A DNA stretch of 64,000 bases from Chitinophaga sedimenti (GCF_023156195.1 NZ_JAKUKA010000001.1:5953501-6017500), one strand, 5' to 3'. Positions 37,454-45,743 are shown, counted from the stretch's first letter. Numbers and translations are program-made. Notes: generated from the letters alone by a model not told the origin.

Positions 37454-38179
37454 TTACAGAATGCTATTCATTTCCTCAACGTTCATCACCACTTTAAGCC
37501 CGAAGAGACGTTGGATTTCGTCTTTCGCTAACATAAAATCATGATCGAACGTTAAAAAGTTTTTGCATTCCAAATGTTTTGCTACCAGCAAATGCATAAT
37601 GTCCGCAAGTCCGATTTGATACTGAGACAATGTAGTTATTGATCTCAGGTAACTGGAAGGTACGATGGAAAAGTTCTCAATAGCGCAGAGCGTTGTACCG
37701 CTTATCTCCAAGCTCCCGTTGTAATAATTGGGGTGAGGGTCGAATAAATCGTATTTTAGTTCATGCAACGGTGTTCCGAAATCACTCTCCATATTCCATA
37801 TTTCATCAAAATCAAGTGAAATCGCTTTTAGAATTTTTCCTAGGTCTTTATTGCTGACTTTTCTAAGTGCACTTGCACCGATTGCCCGCCCAAGTAAATC
37901 TAATAGTTTGCCTCTGGTTATGACTTCAACGTATTCCATCACACATAAGGGGCTGTAAACCAAATTAAGACATTCTTCTTCGTAAATTCTGCGACTAAGG
38001 CTTAATAGTTTCCCGCTTTTAGAATTACTTTCAAAGTATTTTCTAAGTAACGCAAGCGTTTGATCCTCATTGTAATCTTCAGTCGCACAATAGTTAGCAT
38101 AATATTCCATTTCAGACATCTGTAATTCTACCAAGAAGGATGTGTCGCAATACGACAAGGGGTATGCATCTAATATCAT
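37454..38179 (-). CDS. PIN-domain-like protein
   Basis: Intact 241-residue protein. The N-terminal CDTSFLVELQ (Asp at residue 12) and the C-terminal GLADIMHLLVAKHLECKNFLTFDHDF (two further acidic positions) follow the PIN nuclease pattern of spaced acidic residues. The insert between them is longer than in classical VapC toxins (usually ~130 residues), which argues against an ordinary toxin. No antitoxin is adjacent. AT-rich. It is separated from the next upstream gene (38240-38542) by a terminator, so is probably transcribed separately. Function unknown. Confidence 0.65.
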   Translation of the reverse strand: MILDAYPLSYCDTSFLVELQMSEMEYYANYCATEDYNEDQTLALLRKYFESNSKSGKLLSLSRRIYEEECLNLVYSPLCVMEYVEVITRGKLLDLLGRAIGASALRKVSNKDLGKILKAISLDFDEIWNMESDFGTPLHELKYDLFDPHPNYYNGSLEISGTTLCAIENFSIVPSSYLRSITTLSQYQIGLADIMHLLVAKHLECKNFLTFDHDFMLAKDEIQRLFGLKVVMNVEEMNSIL

Positions 38180-38188
38180 AACTATATT

Positions 38189-38230
38189 GGAAAAACGGCT
38201 TTTAACTTAGTTGAAAGCCGTTTTTTTTTC
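38189..38230 (-). terminator. Terminator of the 100-residue hypothetical gene
   Basis: Stem AAACGGCTTT / AAAGCCGTTT around 38193-38222 with AAC/GTT inner pairs. The plus strand ends in nine T, and the A-tract on the left gives T on the minus strand, so it works in both directions but only a minus-strand gene is upstream. Confidence 0.7.
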
Positions 38231-38239
38231 ATAATAATT

Positions 38240-38542
38240 TTACAGAGTTGACCAAAATGACTGATGGTTTGCCTCTATCCATTCTTTGATCTTTATTTGT
38301 GACCGGATATCGCTTGGAACCTTTGTCCTAATTGCTTTTTCCAGTTTTCTGTAGCTTTCGGTTGAATTGCCGCTCCAATTCCATTTTTCTCCACATTTGT
38401 TTATAAAGTAAAGTATTTCCCATCCTTCTGTTCGATTCAAGAGCGTGCTGTCGGGTTCTCCAGTTATCTTAGGGTCGTCGTTCGTATACTTGGTACTCCA
38501 GGAGTAATCGTTGTATACCATTTGATTTTTTGCAAAACTCAT
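38240..38542 (-). CDS. Hypothetical protein, 100 residues
   Basis: Not recognised. A compact, polar protein with many Trp and Tyr (residues 11-20 NDYSWSTKYT; WNWSGN; HQSFWSTL at the end) and no signal peptide or membrane segment. The pattern NDDPKITGEPDSTLLNRTEGWEILYFINK looks conserved rather than random. Intact, AT-rich, between the PIN-like gene and the response regulator; terminators on its 3' side make it a single gene unit. Confidence 0.6.
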   Translation of the reverse strand: MSFAKNQMVYNDYSWSTKYTNDDPKITGEPDSTLLNRTEGWEILYFINKCGEKWNWSGNSTESYRKLEKAIRTKVPSDIRSQIKIKEWIEANHQSFWSTL

Positions 38543-38671
38543 ATTTTATGTTTTAGAGGTTATCAAATACATGTAATTGTGTTTGTCCTATTAGAGCATA
38601 TTGGAAATTTTTGTTTGACAATTTTTTCTCTTTTCTGATGAGAAGTATACTAATGATGGGAGACTTCTCCC

Positions 38672-39331
38672 TCACCCCGCAATCCCCTCCCTCACCGCCC
38701 ACAACGCCAACGTCACCCGCGTTTTCACATTCAGCCGCTTAAATAAATCCTCCCGATACCCATCAATCGTCTTCACACTCAAATGCATCTTATCCGCAAT
38801 CTGCTGATAGGTTAATTCCGTAGCCGCCAGCTTCAGAAATTCCCGCTCGTTCTCCGAAAGGCGAATGGTCGCACTTTTCTTGTTTGGGTTGGCCAGGTGC
38901 TCGTTCAGCACGCCCGTCACCACGTCCGAATAGTAAAATCCGTTGTTGGCTAACGCTTCCAACGCCATATGCATGTCCTCCACTTCAATGTCTTTCGATA
39001 GGTAGCCTTTTACGCCGAGTCGCAACATCCGCAGGATGGAATTCTCCAATTCCATCATCGTTATGACCAGTACCTTAATGTCTGCATGCGTGCGTTGCAG
39101 CCACTCTACGGCTTCAAATCCATCGCCGTCGGGCATATCAATATCCATCAGGATGATGTCCGGGAAGGGCGGTTGCTTCATTTTTTCTTTGAGGTCCAGG
39201 CCGTTTTCTGCTTCAAACAGGATGTTGTATTTATTGGCGACGTCGCCGAGCATAATAAGTTTAATCAGGCCTTTGCGGAAAAGGTTGTGATCGTCGACGA
39301 GCGCAATGTTTAGTTGGGTACTTGTTTTCAT
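38672..39331 (-). CDS. NarL/LuxR-family response regulator
   Basis: Receiver domain (residues 1-125) with acidic pocket DDHNLFRKG, phosphoacceptor Asp in ILMDIDMPDGDG and the Lys of KGYLSKDI; C-terminal LuxR HTH with LSENEREFLKLAATELTYQQIADKM and LSVKTIDGYRE. Intact, 219 residues. It overlaps the kinase gene by 4 bases (ATGA), so it is the kinase's translationally coupled partner. Part of a four-gene minus-strand cluster 40810-38672. Confidence 0.93.
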   Translation of the reverse strand: MKTSTQLNIALVDDHNLFRKGLIKLIMLGDVANKYNILFEAENGLDLKEKMKQPPFPDIILMDIDMPDGDGFEAVEWLQRTHADIKVLVITMMELENSILRMLRLGVKGYLSKDIEVEDMHMALEALANNGFYYSDVVTGVLNEHLANPNKKSATIRLSENEREFLKLAATELTYQQIADKMHLSVKTIDGYREDLFKRLNVKTRVTLALWAVREGIAG

Positions 39332-40128
39332 AATTGAGTAGGATGGGGAATGTTAATGTTAACGGCTGTACCTCTTCCTGGCTGACTGTTAATACCAAAT
39401 TTAGCATGGATGAGGGATGCCCGCTTCCGGATATTCAGCAAGCCGGTGCTTTGTTTTTCTCCGCTCTGGTCCAGGGCTTCATCTACATTAAAACCCACAC
39501 CATCATCGGCAACAGAAAGCAAAAGCTGGTTAGGCAAAAACGACAGTTGGGCCACAATAGAAGAGGCTTTCGAATATTTTACAACGTTATTAAGCACTTC
39601 CTGGCATAGTCGGAAAAGAATGATCTCATGTTCGGCCGAGAGCCTGTAGGCGTCGCCGGTTTGTGAAAAGGTTATCTTGAACTTTTTTCCCAATCGGTTT
39701 AATTCGTTTTCGAAGGCTTTGGCAAAGCCGATGTGTATAATATGATCGGTATTAAGGTTGGCGCTCAGCGCCTTCAGATCGGCCATGAGTTGTTTAGCCA
39801 ATGATTTGGTTTCGAGTACATTGTCGCGCTGACTGTCCGGGATTTGCGGTAATATTTCAGAAAGGTTGATGTTGATCAGAGAAACAAGGTGACTGAAATT
39901 AGCGTGCAACTCCTTTGATATATGATCGAGCGTTTGCTCCTGGATGGCAAGTTTAGATTGAAATAGTGCCTGGTTGTAGGCTTCGCGTACTTCCATCAGT
40001 TCCTGTTGATGTCGGAATCGTTTTCGCTGGTAAAAGAATAAAAAGCAGATAATGGCCACACAAAGCGCGAACAATGTAAGGGTAGATACAACGATGGTTA
40101 ATGCGGTAGCGTCGGTTGTGGGTTGCAT
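39328..40128 (-). CDS. Sensor histidine kinase, HisKA_3/HATPase type with one TM
   Basis: About 266 residues from Met at 40128 (a longer form begins at 40155). One N-terminal transmembrane helix (TIVVSTLTLFALCVAIICFLFFY), a helical linker, the dimerisation and phospho-acceptor region (DHISKELHANFSHLV), an ATPase domain with the N-box FRLCQEVLNNVVKYS and G1 box DDGVGFN, and the C-terminal G2-like GINSQPGRGTAV. No periplasmic sensor domain is encoded, so input probably comes from the polytopic membrane protein encoded just upstream, whose end overlaps this start by 31 bases. Confidence 0.9.
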   Translation of the reverse strand: MQPTTDATALTIVVSTLTLFALCVAIICFLFFYQRKRFRHQQELMEVREAYNQALFQSKLAIQEQTLDHISKELHANFSHLVSLININLSEILPQIPDSQRDNVLETKSLAKQLMADLKALSANLNTDHIIHIGFAKAFENELNRLGKKFKITFSQTGDAYRLSAEHEIILFRLCQEVLNNVVKYSKASSIVAQLSFLPNQLLLSVADDGVGFNVDEALDQSGEKQSTGLLNIRKRASLIHAKFGINSQPGRGTAVNINIPHPTQL

Positions 40129-40784
40129 ATTGAGCTTATTAGGTAGAAAGAACACATTATAAGATTAAGGGTGTCGTTGATAGGTAAATACAATATCGAT
40201 AAGTTAGAGTTTTGCATATTCAGGAAATTCAGCATAATCAAAAACGGTAATGATGCTGAATGATAAATGAACGTCCCGAGTATAAGCCATACCATCGGTT
40301 CTTTATGCAGCGCTATCATTTTGTCGGTGCCGAGCAACTGTCCGAAATAGCAAAGGCATAAGATGATAATAGGGACATGCGCAAAAATCACACTATAGGT
40401 ATTGTATTGATGTGGCCCCTGTATAATGCTGTAGTTTATCAGGCCAAATACGAGCAGCAAAGGGCCTCCGTATAATATCATTTTCCGCACCCGTGTTGCC
40501 TCTATCAGCTGGTAAAAAAGGACTAACAGAATTCCCAGCCTGATGGTAACATATACGTTGTAAATCCAGAAGTTGTTTTTTTGATAAGCAGGATGAAACA
40601 TTTCGAATAGGTACCATTTCCAGGCAATTGCAAAAAATTCTGTTATAAAGGAAGTGATCACCAGCAGGGCTAAAGTCCTGTATTGCTTAGGCCATTTCTG
40701 CCGCAACATACGCAGGCAAAAAATGGCGCTAAGCAACAAGGGCAGAAGATATACATATTCATATCCCAGGAGATAATGCAGCAT
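40098..40784 (-). CDS. Polytopic membrane protein upstream of the kinase
   Basis: Intact, 228 residues, about seven hydrophobic helices (e.g. LHYLLGYEYVYLLPLLLSAIF, TLALLVITSFITEFFAIAW, WIYNVYVTIRLGILLVLFYQLI, GPLLLVFGLINYSII, VIFAHVPIIILCLCYFG, WLILGTFIYHSASLPFLIMLNF). No known domain recognised. Its gene overlaps the start of the kinase and follows the Gly-rich gene by 25 bases, so it is likely the membrane sensor of that two-component set. Confidence 0.75.
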   Translation of the reverse strand: MLHYLLGYEYVYLLPLLLSAIFCLRMLRQKWPKQYRTLALLVITSFITEFFAIAWKWYLFEMFHPAYQKNNFWIYNVYVTIRLGILLVLFYQLIEATRVRKMILYGGPLLLVFGLINYSIIQGPHQYNTYSVIFAHVPIIILCLCYFGQLLGTDKMIALHKEPMVWLILGTFIYHSASLPFLIMLNFLNMQNSNLSILYLPINDTLNLIMCSFYLISSICNPQPTLPH

Positions 40785-40809
40785 CTTCTAATTTACAAAA
40801 TGTTATTTA

Positions 40810-41355
40810 CTAATTACCGCCGCCGCCTTCACCGCCTTCACCTCCTTCTCCACCTTCGCCGCCGGGGTCTCCACCACCATCATCATCGGGGTCGCCGCCG
40901 CCTTCGCAACGGGGCGGACAGGGAGAGCCAAGGTTAAAGTCGCGGATGTCAACGGTAGTGCCGTCACCGGGGAACAGGATGATTTCACGGGGCAGGGAGG
41001 AGCGGTCAATGAAATCGGGTTCGTTTTCCAGCACCACATCTTTGTGCGTAACTGTAGTACCTACGGTTTCTTCGCGGGTACTGTTGAACAGGAGGCACAA
41101 CTGGCCGGCAAATTCATGTCCTTCTTCATACATGCCAAAGGATACGCGGATACCATCGCCGCCGGCAAATTCAATTTCTTCTACCAGTTTAACAAAGTGT
41201 TCTTTGGAGTACCAGATAGATCTGGTGTCGGGGCGGCCAAGGGACTGGCTGAGCAGGTTGTGTTTCTGGTTTTTAAAACGGCTGATACGGTCGGCCGATA
41301 ATTGTTTTCCTACATAGAAAAAGGGAAGTGGTTTTACTGTAACATAACGTTGCAT
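40810..41355 (-). CDS. Hypothetical protein with Gly/Glu-rich C-terminal tail
   Basis: Intact, 181 residues. The first ~150 residues are not recognised (MQRYVTVKPLPFFYVG, SLGRPDTRSIWYSKEHFVKLV, IRVSFGMYEEGHEFAGQLCLLF). The tail is low-complexity: CPPRCEGGGDPDDDGGGDP then three GGE repeats and GGGGN. No signal peptide. It is the first gene of the minus-strand cluster with the membrane protein, kinase and regulator, and is divergent from the caspase gene across a 247-base spacer. Confidence 0.6.
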   Translation of the reverse strand: MQRYVTVKPLPFFYVGKQLSADRISRFKNQKHNLLSQSLGRPDTRSIWYSKEHFVKLVEEIEFAGGDGIRVSFGMYEEGHEFAGQLCLLFNSTREETVGTTVTHKDVVLENEPDFIDRSSLPREIILFPGDGTTVDIRDFNLGSPCPPRCEGGGDPDDDGGGDPGGEGGEGGEGGEGGGGN

Positions 41356-41602
41356 AATGCGTAAAGTTTTGTTGAAAAAATTGAGGTTTGAAATGTTTTA
41401 CGCAGCGAAACTATCGATGTTTTTTCCTTTAAAAATCAAGCCAGATCAAATACCGGAAAAATCCCCCTTCGCGGAAAGGATATCTCCTGTGTGATGAAAA
41501 AGGGGATTTTTCCCCCTGGCTACAGGTTTTTTCCTTCAACATACCTTCTCATCTTTGTTGCGTAAACAGTAAACGCCGACACGTTCCCTAAAACAGTTTT
41601 TA
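41356..41602. other. Divergent spacer between the sensor cluster and the caspase run
   Basis: 247 bases with no gene. It must hold the promoters of both clusters. A CATCTTTG at 41550-41557 is one base off the TAnnTTTG -7 consensus for the caspase gene, without a clear -33. Confidence 0.4.
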
Positions 41603-42542
41603 ATGAAAAAAGCACTCGTTGTAGGTATTAACAATTATCCCGGTGGCGCCCGATTGATGGGCTGTGTAAATGATGCGACCAAAGTAGCCGAGCTGCTAAA
41701 CAGCAATGAAGATGGTTCCCCCAATTTTGATGTGATGTTATGTACTGATGTTAAGACCAAAACAGAGCTGCGTTCGCTGATCCTCGATGTATTTAAGATG
41801 GATGATGAAGTGAGTCTTTTTTATTTTTCCGGACATGGTTGTATTACCGATGCGGGCGGCTATATCGTTACGCCTGACTTCGCGAAGTATGATGAAGGCA
41901 TTGCCATGGACGATGTGCTCAAGATGGTGAGTCTGTCTCCTGCGCGCCACAAGATCGTCATCCTCGATTGCTGCCATTCCGGCGCGATGGGTACACCGGC
42001 AATGACACAATACGGCCGCATACCTGGAGAAAGGGGTGATCGTACTGGCTTCCAGCAGAAGTACGGAGGCTGCGCTAGAAGTAGGCGGATATGGAGTGTT
42101 TACGAGTTTGTTGCTGGAAGCGCTCAGAGGCGGGGCTGCCGATATTGCGGGCGATGTAACAGCCGGCAGCATCTATAGCTATATAGAAAAAGCGTTAGGC
42201 GGATGGGCGCAGCGCCCGGTCTTCAAAGCGAATATTGTGCGGTCCGTCAGCCTGCGGAAAGTAATGCCGATTGTACCGCTGACGGGGCTTCGCCGTTTGA
42301 CGAGTTTCTTCCCGACGGCGGATGCGGTGTTCGCGCTGGACCCCAGTTATGAATATACGGCCGACCAGCCCAACGAGACAAACATCAACATATTTAAGGT
42401 GCTGCGGCGTTTGCAGTTAATAGGGCTGGTAGAGCCGGTGGGGCAGGAGTATATGTACTGGGCGGCTGTACGCAATGGCTGTTGCCGGTTAACGCCGCTT
42501 GGAATGTATTACTGGAAACTGGTAGCGGGAGGCAGAATTTAG
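41603..42542 (+). CDS. Caspase-like (C14) protease with C-terminal winged-helix-like segment (frameshift near 42018)
   Basis: Predicted cysteine protease of about 313 residues. The caspase fold starts KKALVVGINNYPGG; catalytic His in YFSGHG and catalytic Cys in LDCCHSG are both present. After the frame break near 42018 (sequence should continue YLEKGVIVLASSRSTE) comes YGVFTSLLLEALRGGA, the last part of the caspase domain. The C-terminal ~80 residues (FKVLRRLQLIGLVEP, CCRLTPLGMYYWKLV) look like a winged helix. First gene of the plus-strand run; 22 bases upstream of the TIR fusion gene. Bacterial caspases act in cell death and conflict systems; partner and substrate unknown. Confidence 0.82.
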
Positions 42543-42564
42543 TTCACCCCAAACAACCATCAAT

Positions 42565-43653
42565 ATGTTTTATTATCCCTATAAGTATGATGTAGCAATT
42601 TCGGTGGCGGAGGAGGACCGACTTGTCGCGGAGCAAATTGTTGAGGAGCTGGATAAACGTAAAATCCGCTGCTATTATTATAAAAAGGAAGCCGCAAAAA
42701 ACTGGGGCGAATATCTTTTCGTTTGTCGGCCGATGCCTACGGTATTCACTCCCGGTTCGTACTGGTAATTACCAGTAAAATATATATGGAAAAGTATTGG
42801 TCGGGCATTGAAAGGCAGATCGCATTGTCGGAGCTGGTGAAAACGCAGCGCATTTTACAGTTACGCCTCGATCATACGCCGGTAGATGGTATCTCGAAAC
42901 ATAGAGTGGCGGTAGACTGGCATAATAACCCCGCAGTAATTGCAGCGCTGCTGGAGCAGAAGTTAGCACCGTATCGCAGGGCGAAACGTGGCAGGCAATT
43001 GACGGCCTTTTGCGCCGCTGCGCTGTTGGCCGGTGTTCTCGCATGGAACTTTTGGCAATCGCCGGTGCTGGGTGCGTTTAGCGGGCATGTACCGCCCTTG
43101 ACCAAGGTGGCAATTGCCACGCCCGTTGATTCTTTTATATCAGCAGTACAGAAGTAACGGTGGCGCAGTTCAAAGCGTTCTGTGAAAATCAGCATCGGCC
43201 GTTTCCCCGCAACCTATTCCCTCCCGCGAAGGCGGGCCCGTAAGAAACGTCACCTGGGAAGAAGCCGACGCATTCTGCAAATGGTCTGAAGGCCGTTTGC
43301 CAACCGAAAAGGAATGGGAGTATGCCGCGGCGGGTGGTGCTGCGACCACGTACAGCGGCGGGAATAATGCTTCGAAAGTAGCTATCTACAACCGTAAGAA
43401 GCCCGATAACGTAGCACGGCGAAGCCCCAACCAGTATGGATTATATGATATGACAGGCAATGTAGCCGAATGGTGCGACGACTGGTACGATAGCGCTCAA
43501 ACAGGTAAGGTCGTGCGGGGAGGCGCGTATAACAGCACTATCAACCCTATAAACGAATTAGATATGAGCCTGCGCAGAAAAGAGCGGCCGGAGAGCAGGT
43601 CGCCGGCTATTGGCTTCCGCGTGGCCTGGAGTAAAAAGATTTTATCACCCTAA
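42565..43653 (+). CDS. TIR domain - TM helix - formylglycine-generating enzyme-like domain fusion (frameshifts near 42720 and 43155)
   Basis: About 363 residues restored. Residues 1-~130 resemble a TIR domain: YDVAISVAEEDRLVAEQIVEEL, the YYYKKEAAKNWGE loop, SRFVLVITSKIYMEKYW and a conserved Glu in SGIERQIAL, the position of the catalytic Glu in TIR NADases. One transmembrane helix follows (LTAFCAAALLAGVLAWNFW). The C-terminal half is an FGE/SUMF1 (C-type lectin) fold: ISSTEVTVAQFKAFC, GRLPTEKEWEYAA, YDMTGNVAEWCDDWYD, VVRGGAYN, IGFRVAW. The Cys pair used for formylglycine chemistry is not seen in the C-terminal stretch, so it probably binds a ligand rather than oxidises Cys. Overlaps no neighbour; DUF1508 gene is 10 bases on. 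Confidence 0.8.
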
Positions 43654-43663
43654 ATATATCAAT

Positions 43664-43994
43664 ATGAGTAATCCCAAATTTGAGATTAAAAAAGCCACAA
43701 ACGGCGAGTTCTATTTTAATCTGAAAGCCGGCAACGGTGAAAAGATTTTAACTAGCGAAATGTACAAGAGCAATCAGGGATGCCGCAGCGGCATTGCATC
43801 TGTTAGAGTAAATGCACCGCATGATGTACGTTATGAACGTAAGGGAACTTCTGGTAATTATCGTTTCAACCTCGGCAGTAGGCGGCGAGGTTATCGGCGT
43901 CAGTGAAGGCTACAGCACCGCCGATGCACGCGACCGCGGGATCGAATCTGTGAAGCGGAACGCTCCGATCGCCGAAATCGTCGACCTTACCTAA
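43664..43994 (+). CDS. DUF1508 (YegP-like) protein, two tandem repeats (frameshift near 43878)
   Basis: YegP-family protein of about 109 residues, made of two similar ~50-residue units (FEIKKATNGEFYFNLKAGNGEKILTS... and YRFNL...VGGEVIGVSEGYSTADARD). The units share FYFNL/YRFNL and the SEMYKSNQGC / SEGYSTADAR step, followed by the IASVRVNAP / IESVKRNAP ends. The frame breaks near 43878. These proteins bind or respond to unknown ligands; cotranscribed with the TIR-FGE gene (10 bases apart). Confidence 0.82.
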
Positions 43995-44000
43995 CCCCAA

Positions 44001-44060
44001 AGGGGAACAATCCCCAGGTCTGTTCCTGTTTGTCCCTGACCTTGATTGTTCCCCCTCTTT
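44001..44060 (+). terminator. Long hairpin after the DUF1508 gene
   Basis: Perfect 11-bp arms GGGGAACAATC (44002-44012) / GATTGTTCCCC (44044-44054), 31-base loop, followed by CTCTTTT. A likely terminator or attenuator between the caspase-TIR-DUF1508 run and the TerB gene. Confidence 0.6.
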
Positions 44061-44097
44061 TCTATCTAAAAATCCTAATTGTAAAAACTGATATGTT

Positions 44098-44501
44098 ATG
44101 GCGCTCACACCCGAGTTAAAAAATCACTTCCTTCATTTTTATCAGATGGCGCTTTCCGATTCCGAAATTGATGTTAAAGAGCTGGAAGCCCTGTATCTCA
44201 TCGGGCAGGACCGTGGCATCAGCCGGGAAGAGATAGACAACCTGTTGCTGCAATCCGGCTCCGTTGACATTTTACCTCCGCAATCTGTCTTAGAGAAAAT
44301 TGATTGCCTTTATGACCTGAGCCTTATCGCCTGGTCGGATGGACAGCTCGACCCTGAAGAACGTGAAACCCTGGAACGGTTCTGCGCCCGCTTTGGTTTC
44401 GAAGATCAGAATGTAGGCCCCATCTGCGATTACCTGCTGGAAGAGGCCTTCAAAAAACACCTAAAGAAGCAATCCTGTTAACTGTATCTCAAAATCTTTA
44501 A
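44098..44501 (+). CDS. TerB-like all-helical protein (frameshift near 44458)
   Basis: About 134 residues restored. TerB/tellurite-resistance fold signs: ALSDSEIDVKELEALYLIGQDRGIS, LYDLSLIAWSDGQLDPEERETLERFC, the two acidic ridges typical of TerB. The open frame ends at 44481, but one base added in the A-run near 44455 gives FKKHTKEAILLTVSQNL with a stop at 44499, which fits the domain length better. The next gene begins 12 bases later with a strong purine-rich RBS (AAGGGGGGAG at 44500-44509). Confidence 0.7.
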
Positions 44502-44513
44502 GGGGGGAGTTTA

Positions 44514-45743
44514 ACGAAAATAACGAAGGGACTCTTCGCCCTGAAAGAGCTGTTACCAGCAGCCCCGTCCCCGAAAAAGCCTGTAAAGGCTGCTAATCCG
44601 CAGGAAGAAGGGCATATGCAGGCCGGTAACTTAGGCGGCAGCCTGGCTGGTTTAAAAGTCTGTCTTCAAAAATTGTATTTCACTTTTAAAGACCAGATTA
44701 AAGACGATCATGGCAAACAGGAAGAACTGAAAAAGCCGATAAGAGTATCGTTGGAAGAGCAAAAGGGACACATCGCCCGCTGGGAAAACCGCATCAAAAG
44801 TATATTGGAGGAAAAGGTGCCAACGCTAAAGCAACGCATCGAGACCTGTAAAGAAGAAGCCGCGCACATCCGGAAAAATCCGCAGGAAATTATCGGCGAT
44901 TCCGGGGCCAAACCTAGTTTTTATATTGGGTTGATCATCCTGCTTTTTCTGACAGTATACCTGTTTACTTTTTATAGTTCCGCTTCTTATTCCGCCTTCT
45001 TTAAAGAATTTTCCCTGAGCGCGATTGGCGTGGCCAACGCCATATTTGATCCACAGGCGTTGTCCAAAGGCGTGAAAGACGGTGTAATGGAATTGGTATT
45101 AATCCTCACCATTCCTTTCGTGTTCCCGGGACTGGGATACCTGATTCATAAAATACAGGAAGGGAAAGGCTTTTCGAAGTTTTTTAAGATTGCGATGCTG
45201 GTCATTGTCACCTTCCTTTTTGATGCATTGCTGGCTTACGACATCACCGAAAAAATTTACGACATCAAGGCGCGTAACAGTTTTGGCGCCGAAATGCCCG
45301 AATTCTCTATAAGCATTGCACTCAAGTCCATTAATTTCTGGATCATCATTTTCGCTGGTTTTATCGTGTACCTGATATGGGGATTTGTGCTCGATTTTGT
45401 ATTGGCAGCCTTCGGAAAGCTTGATAAAGTGAAAGTGGTATTGCGGGAAAAAGAAATTCTCACACAGGACCTGAACGCTGAAATCCTCCAGCTGAACCAG
45501 GATGTGGATAAGATGACGCACCAGATCGACATCACTAAAACGAAAGTTAAGAAGATGATGGAATCGATCAACAGCACCATTATACCAAGAGAGTTCGAGC
45601 AGGTGGCATATGCCTTTATGGCCGGATGGCTGGCATGGATGAGAGAGAACGGTGCTGGTCCCGACAGGATGGATGCCGCTTCTGAAACGGTACACCAGTT
45701 TGTACGTGATGCTATTTACAATTATCCTGAAATCTATAACTGA
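44514..45743 (+). CDS. Coiled-coil membrane protein with four hydrophobic helices
   Basis: Predicted inner-membrane protein of about 409 residues. Order: an N-terminal coil-rich region (KGLFALKELL, QKLYFTFKDQIKDDHGKQEELKKPI, HIARWENRIKSILEEKVPTL), four strongly hydrophobic helices (e.g. FYIGLIILLFLTVYLFTFY, LVLILTIPFVFPGLGY, AMLVIVTFLFDALLAY, INFWIIIFAGFIVYLIWGF), then a coiled coil (VVLREKEILTQDLNAEILQLN). No known family is recognised. There is no ATG before 44616; an ACG at 44514 after a good RBS gives MKITKGLFALKELL and may be a miscalled ATG. The stop overlaps the vWA gene start (TGATG). Confidence 0.7.
   Translation, partial: TKITKGLFALKELLPAAPSPKKPVKAANPQEEGHMQAGNLGGSLAGLKVCLQKLYFTFKDQIKDDHGKQEELKKPIRVSLEEQKGHIARWENRIKSILEEKVPTLKQRIETCKEEAAHIRKNPQEIIGDSGAKPSFYIGLIILLFLTVYLFTFYSSASYSAFFKEFSLSAIGVANAIFDPQALSKGVKDGVMELVLILTIPFVFPGLGYLIHKIQEGKGFSKFFKIAMLVIVTFLFDALLAYDITEKIYDIKARNSFGAEMPEFSISIALKSINFWIIIFAGFIVYLIWGFVLDFVLAAFGKLDKVKVVLREKEILTQDLNAEILQLNQDVDKMTHQIDITKTKVKKMMESINSTIIPREFEQVAYAFMAGWLAWMRENGAGPDRMDAASETVHQFVRDAIYNYPEIYN

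Noticed and set aside
37454..38542. Toxin-antitoxin operon of the PIN-like and 100-residue genes
   Set aside because: A terminator lies between them and neither partner resembles a known antitoxin.
42565..43653. Diversity-generating retroelement target
   Set aside because: The FGE fold fits variable proteins of such elements, but no reverse transcriptase or template repeat is seen in the window.
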